Below the pieces are notes generated by a model. That model searched no databases and had not been told where the DNA came from. It was given only the letters and a program-made list of their open reading frames with translations. This document shows positions 24,110-25,660 of a stretch of DNA of 25,660 nt, one piece after another; the stretch's first letter is position 1; the number at the start of each line of letters is the position of its first letter. The DNA is from a virus, in the IMG/VR virus record IMGVR_UViG_3300030390_001176, positions 1 to 25,660 of that record. One strand, written 5' to 3'. Position numbers and translations under genes: made by a program.

Positions 24110-25660
24110 CTATTGTGATTTTATAACTGTAAAAGCGGAGGGGTCGGCTGCACTACCTGCTTTCGGAGTTGCTCCTCTTATAACTTTTTGGTCTGGAGAT
24201 AGATAGTTTGAAGTTGAACCAACTGGACTATTGTCAGAGGTTAAGTTAAGCATTCTATTAATTTCTGGTTTAACTCTATCATATGCATCACGTGAGCTTC
24301 TCCAATAATCATATCGAGATTTTAGACCATTAGTCTCTATAAAAAGTTTTTTAGCTGCGTCATCAAGTGACATTTTATTATTTGTTGCATAAGATTCCAC
24401 TCTATTATTTAAACCTGTAAATCTAATTCTATTATCCTTACCACCAAGCGCCTTGTCTAATAATTCATCCGCAGCTTTTCTCGCCCCTGTTAATCCAGCA
24501 TTAGGAATTTTATCTAAATAATTAGCTTCAGCAATATTTTTCTTAGTTTGAGAAGCCCAATAAGGTTTTTTAGTATTTATTTCTTCTAATTTTAATTTAT
24601 CAATATTTTTTTGCATCATTCTTTTTTCATTATACAATCGTTGTCCTTTTTCAGCATCAGCTCCTATTTTAGCTCCAGCCATATCTTCACCCCTGTCTAT
24701 TGCAGCTATTTTAAATCTTAAATCTTTTTGTTCTTTTTTAAGAGCTGTAATTTTATTCATATCTGTGTCTATATCTTTACCCATTTTTTTAGCAGCTCCT
24801 CTTAATTGACCGCTTTCAGCCCAACCAGTACCAAAGTTAAACATAACTCTTCCTAAAGCAAATTTTTCAGCTTTACTAATATCTTTAGCTGCTTCTCCAG
24901 CAGCCTCTTCAGCTATTTTTGTAAATGGACTATCACCTAATCGTCGTTGAAAAGCTGCTTCACTTTCATCTCCTACTTTTTGAGCATTAGTAGGTTCATA
25001 TACAGTTTCATCTAATACACCCATTTCGTATACTGCCCCTTCCCATTCTTGTTCTTTAGGGTTTAAATTATTTATGGTTTGTTTTAAATTTTCTGAATCT
25101 GAATATAAATTATTTCCACCATCACCTTGTTGTTCTGGTGTATTACTATATTCTTTTTCAGCTAAAAAACTTTCTTCCAACTCACCTTTTCTCTTAAATA
25201 CTTCATCTATATCAACACTTTTAGTATCTATTTCAGTATTTCCTATAATATCACCATAAGATTTTTTTTCTCCAAACAAAGAAGGAATTTCAGAAATTGA
25301 TGGACCTGTAATTGAAGAAATATAAGGATTATCAATTGCTTGGTTTTTTGTTTTTTTATCTAACTCAACGTCTTTTAATTTTTGAGGGTTTATACTTTGA
25401 ATTTTATTTTGAAAATCTAATCGTGCTAAATATTCTTTTTGAAATTCTAATGGTTTAGATAACAATTCTTCTTTTGATAAAGGTATTAAATCGCTTCCAC
25501 CCTGAGTAAAAGGTCGAGCATCTGCGTCAAACTTATTACCTTTTACAAAACTTCCATTTGCCCCATCAAATCCAATAATACCACCGTCAGCGAAGTTAGG
25601 TACATACCCACCTGCTGCTGCCATCATAGGGATACCATTATTACGTTGAGGTGGAACTCT
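24110..25660 (-). CDS. Virion-type protein, C-terminal part, cut by window edge
   Basis: The frame stays open to the end of the window, so the N-terminus is missing. An ATG at 25627 (505 residues) is only an internal candidate, since the 11 codons before it (RVPPQRNNGIP) are also open. The visible start has GGYVPNFADGGIIGFDG, a Gly/Asp/Phe pattern I associate with tail or internal proteins of marine phages. Residues about 280-350 (from the 25627 Met) are charged and probably coiled coil. A structural, possibly internal or tail role is inferred from this pattern and from the giant protein 5 nt downstream. No enzyme motif is seen. Confidence 0.72.
   Translation of the reverse strand, partial: RVPPQRNNGIPMMAAAGGYVPNFADGGIIGFDGANGSFVKGNKFDADARPFTQGGSDLIPLSKEELLSKPLEFQKEYLARLDFQNKIQSINPQKLKDVELDKKTKNQAIDNPYISSITGPSISEIPSLFGEKKSYGDIIGNTEIDTKSVDIDEVFKRKGELEESFLAEKEYSNTPEQQGDGGNNLYSDSENLKQTINNLNPKEQEWEGAVYEMGVLDETVYEPTNAQKVGDESEAAFQRRLGDSPFTKIAEEAAGEAAKDISKAEKFALGRVMFNFGTGWAESGQLRGAAKKMGKDIDTDMNKITALKKEQKDLRFKIAAIDRGEDMAGAKIGADAEKGQRLYNEKRMMQKNIDKLKLEEINTKKPYWASQTKKNIAEANYLDKIPNAGLTGARKAADELLDKALGGKDNRIRFTGLNNRVESYATNNKMSLDDAAKKLFIETNGLKSRYDYWRSSRDAYDRVKPEINRMLNLTSDNSPVGSTSNYLSPDQKVIRGATPKAGSAADPSAFTVIKSQ

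Noticed and set aside
1-25660. tRNA genes, CRISPR arrays, insertion sequences, integrase or attachment sites
   Set aside because: I looked on both strands and saw no cloverleaf, spaced repeat array, transposase or integrase motif.

Overview
The window looks like about 25.7 kb of an AT-rich tailed double-stranded DNA phage genome, most likely from a marine bacterial host. A SAR11 or other alphaproteobacterial host is plausible from the base composition and gene style, but I cannot prove it from sequence alone. Genes are tightly packed with ATGA, TAATG and longer overlaps. The set is typical of a phage replication arm: family A polymerase, primase-helicase, SNF2-like helicase, RecB/Cas4-like nuclease, VRR-NUC nuclease, ssDNA-binding protein, DUF3310 and HNH proteins. 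It is followed by very large virion-type proteins. There is no integrase, terminase, capsid gene, rRNA, tRNA, CRISPR array, insertion sequence or single-subunit RNA polymerase here.

Layout. (1) 60-2526, rightward: a MoxR-type AAA+ ATPase, a 51-residue protein and a zincin-plus-VWA protein. (2) 2566-5001, rightward: an unrecognised 351-residue protein and seven very small proteins, two of them with membrane segments, closed by a strong intrinsic terminator (5037-5066). (3) 5111-10372, rightward: VRR-NUC nuclease, DUF3310 protein, HNH endonuclease, a helix-turn-helix protein, small Cys-rich proteins, DNA polymerase, PD-(D/E)XK nuclease and a basic HNH-like protein. (4) 10448-17251, rightward from a good sigma70-type promoter: SNF2-like helicase, coiled-coil protein, gp2.5-like SSB, a C4 protein sharing the SSB tail, a helix-turn-helix protein, a primase-helicase fusion and a CTG-start small ORF. 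(5) 25660-17256, leftward: the end of a virion-type protein (cut by the window edge) and a 2282-residue polyvalent protein with a metallopeptidase motif. The two arms converge with only 4 nt between stop codons.

Regulation. A roughly 38-bp element occurs three times (13-50, 2519-2556, 5069-5106), each time just before a gene block. The copies align without gaps. Each has a -35-like WTAACW, an 18-nt spacer made mostly of a GGGACTA/TAGTCCC palindrome, and a -10-like TANNTT. This looks like a coordinately controlled promoter/operator family. The fourth block has a different promoter (TTGACA, 18 nt, TATACT) with its own 7-bp inverted repeat over the -10. Host-type promoters and the absence of a phage RNA polymerase in the window suggest use of the host polymerase.

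How the genes may work together. The primase-helicase, polymerase, SSB and SNF2-like helicase would form the replication machinery. The PD-(D/E)XK, VRR-NUC and HNH proteins would handle recombination, host DNA degradation or homing. The MoxR and VWA pair would act as an ATP-driven remodelling or proteolytic module on an unknown target. The leftward giant protein is probably packaged and ejected. The observations I consider most worth following are the promoter/operator repeat, the shared C-terminal tail of the SSB and its neighbour, the hidden CTG-start gene, and the zincin-VWA/MoxR module.
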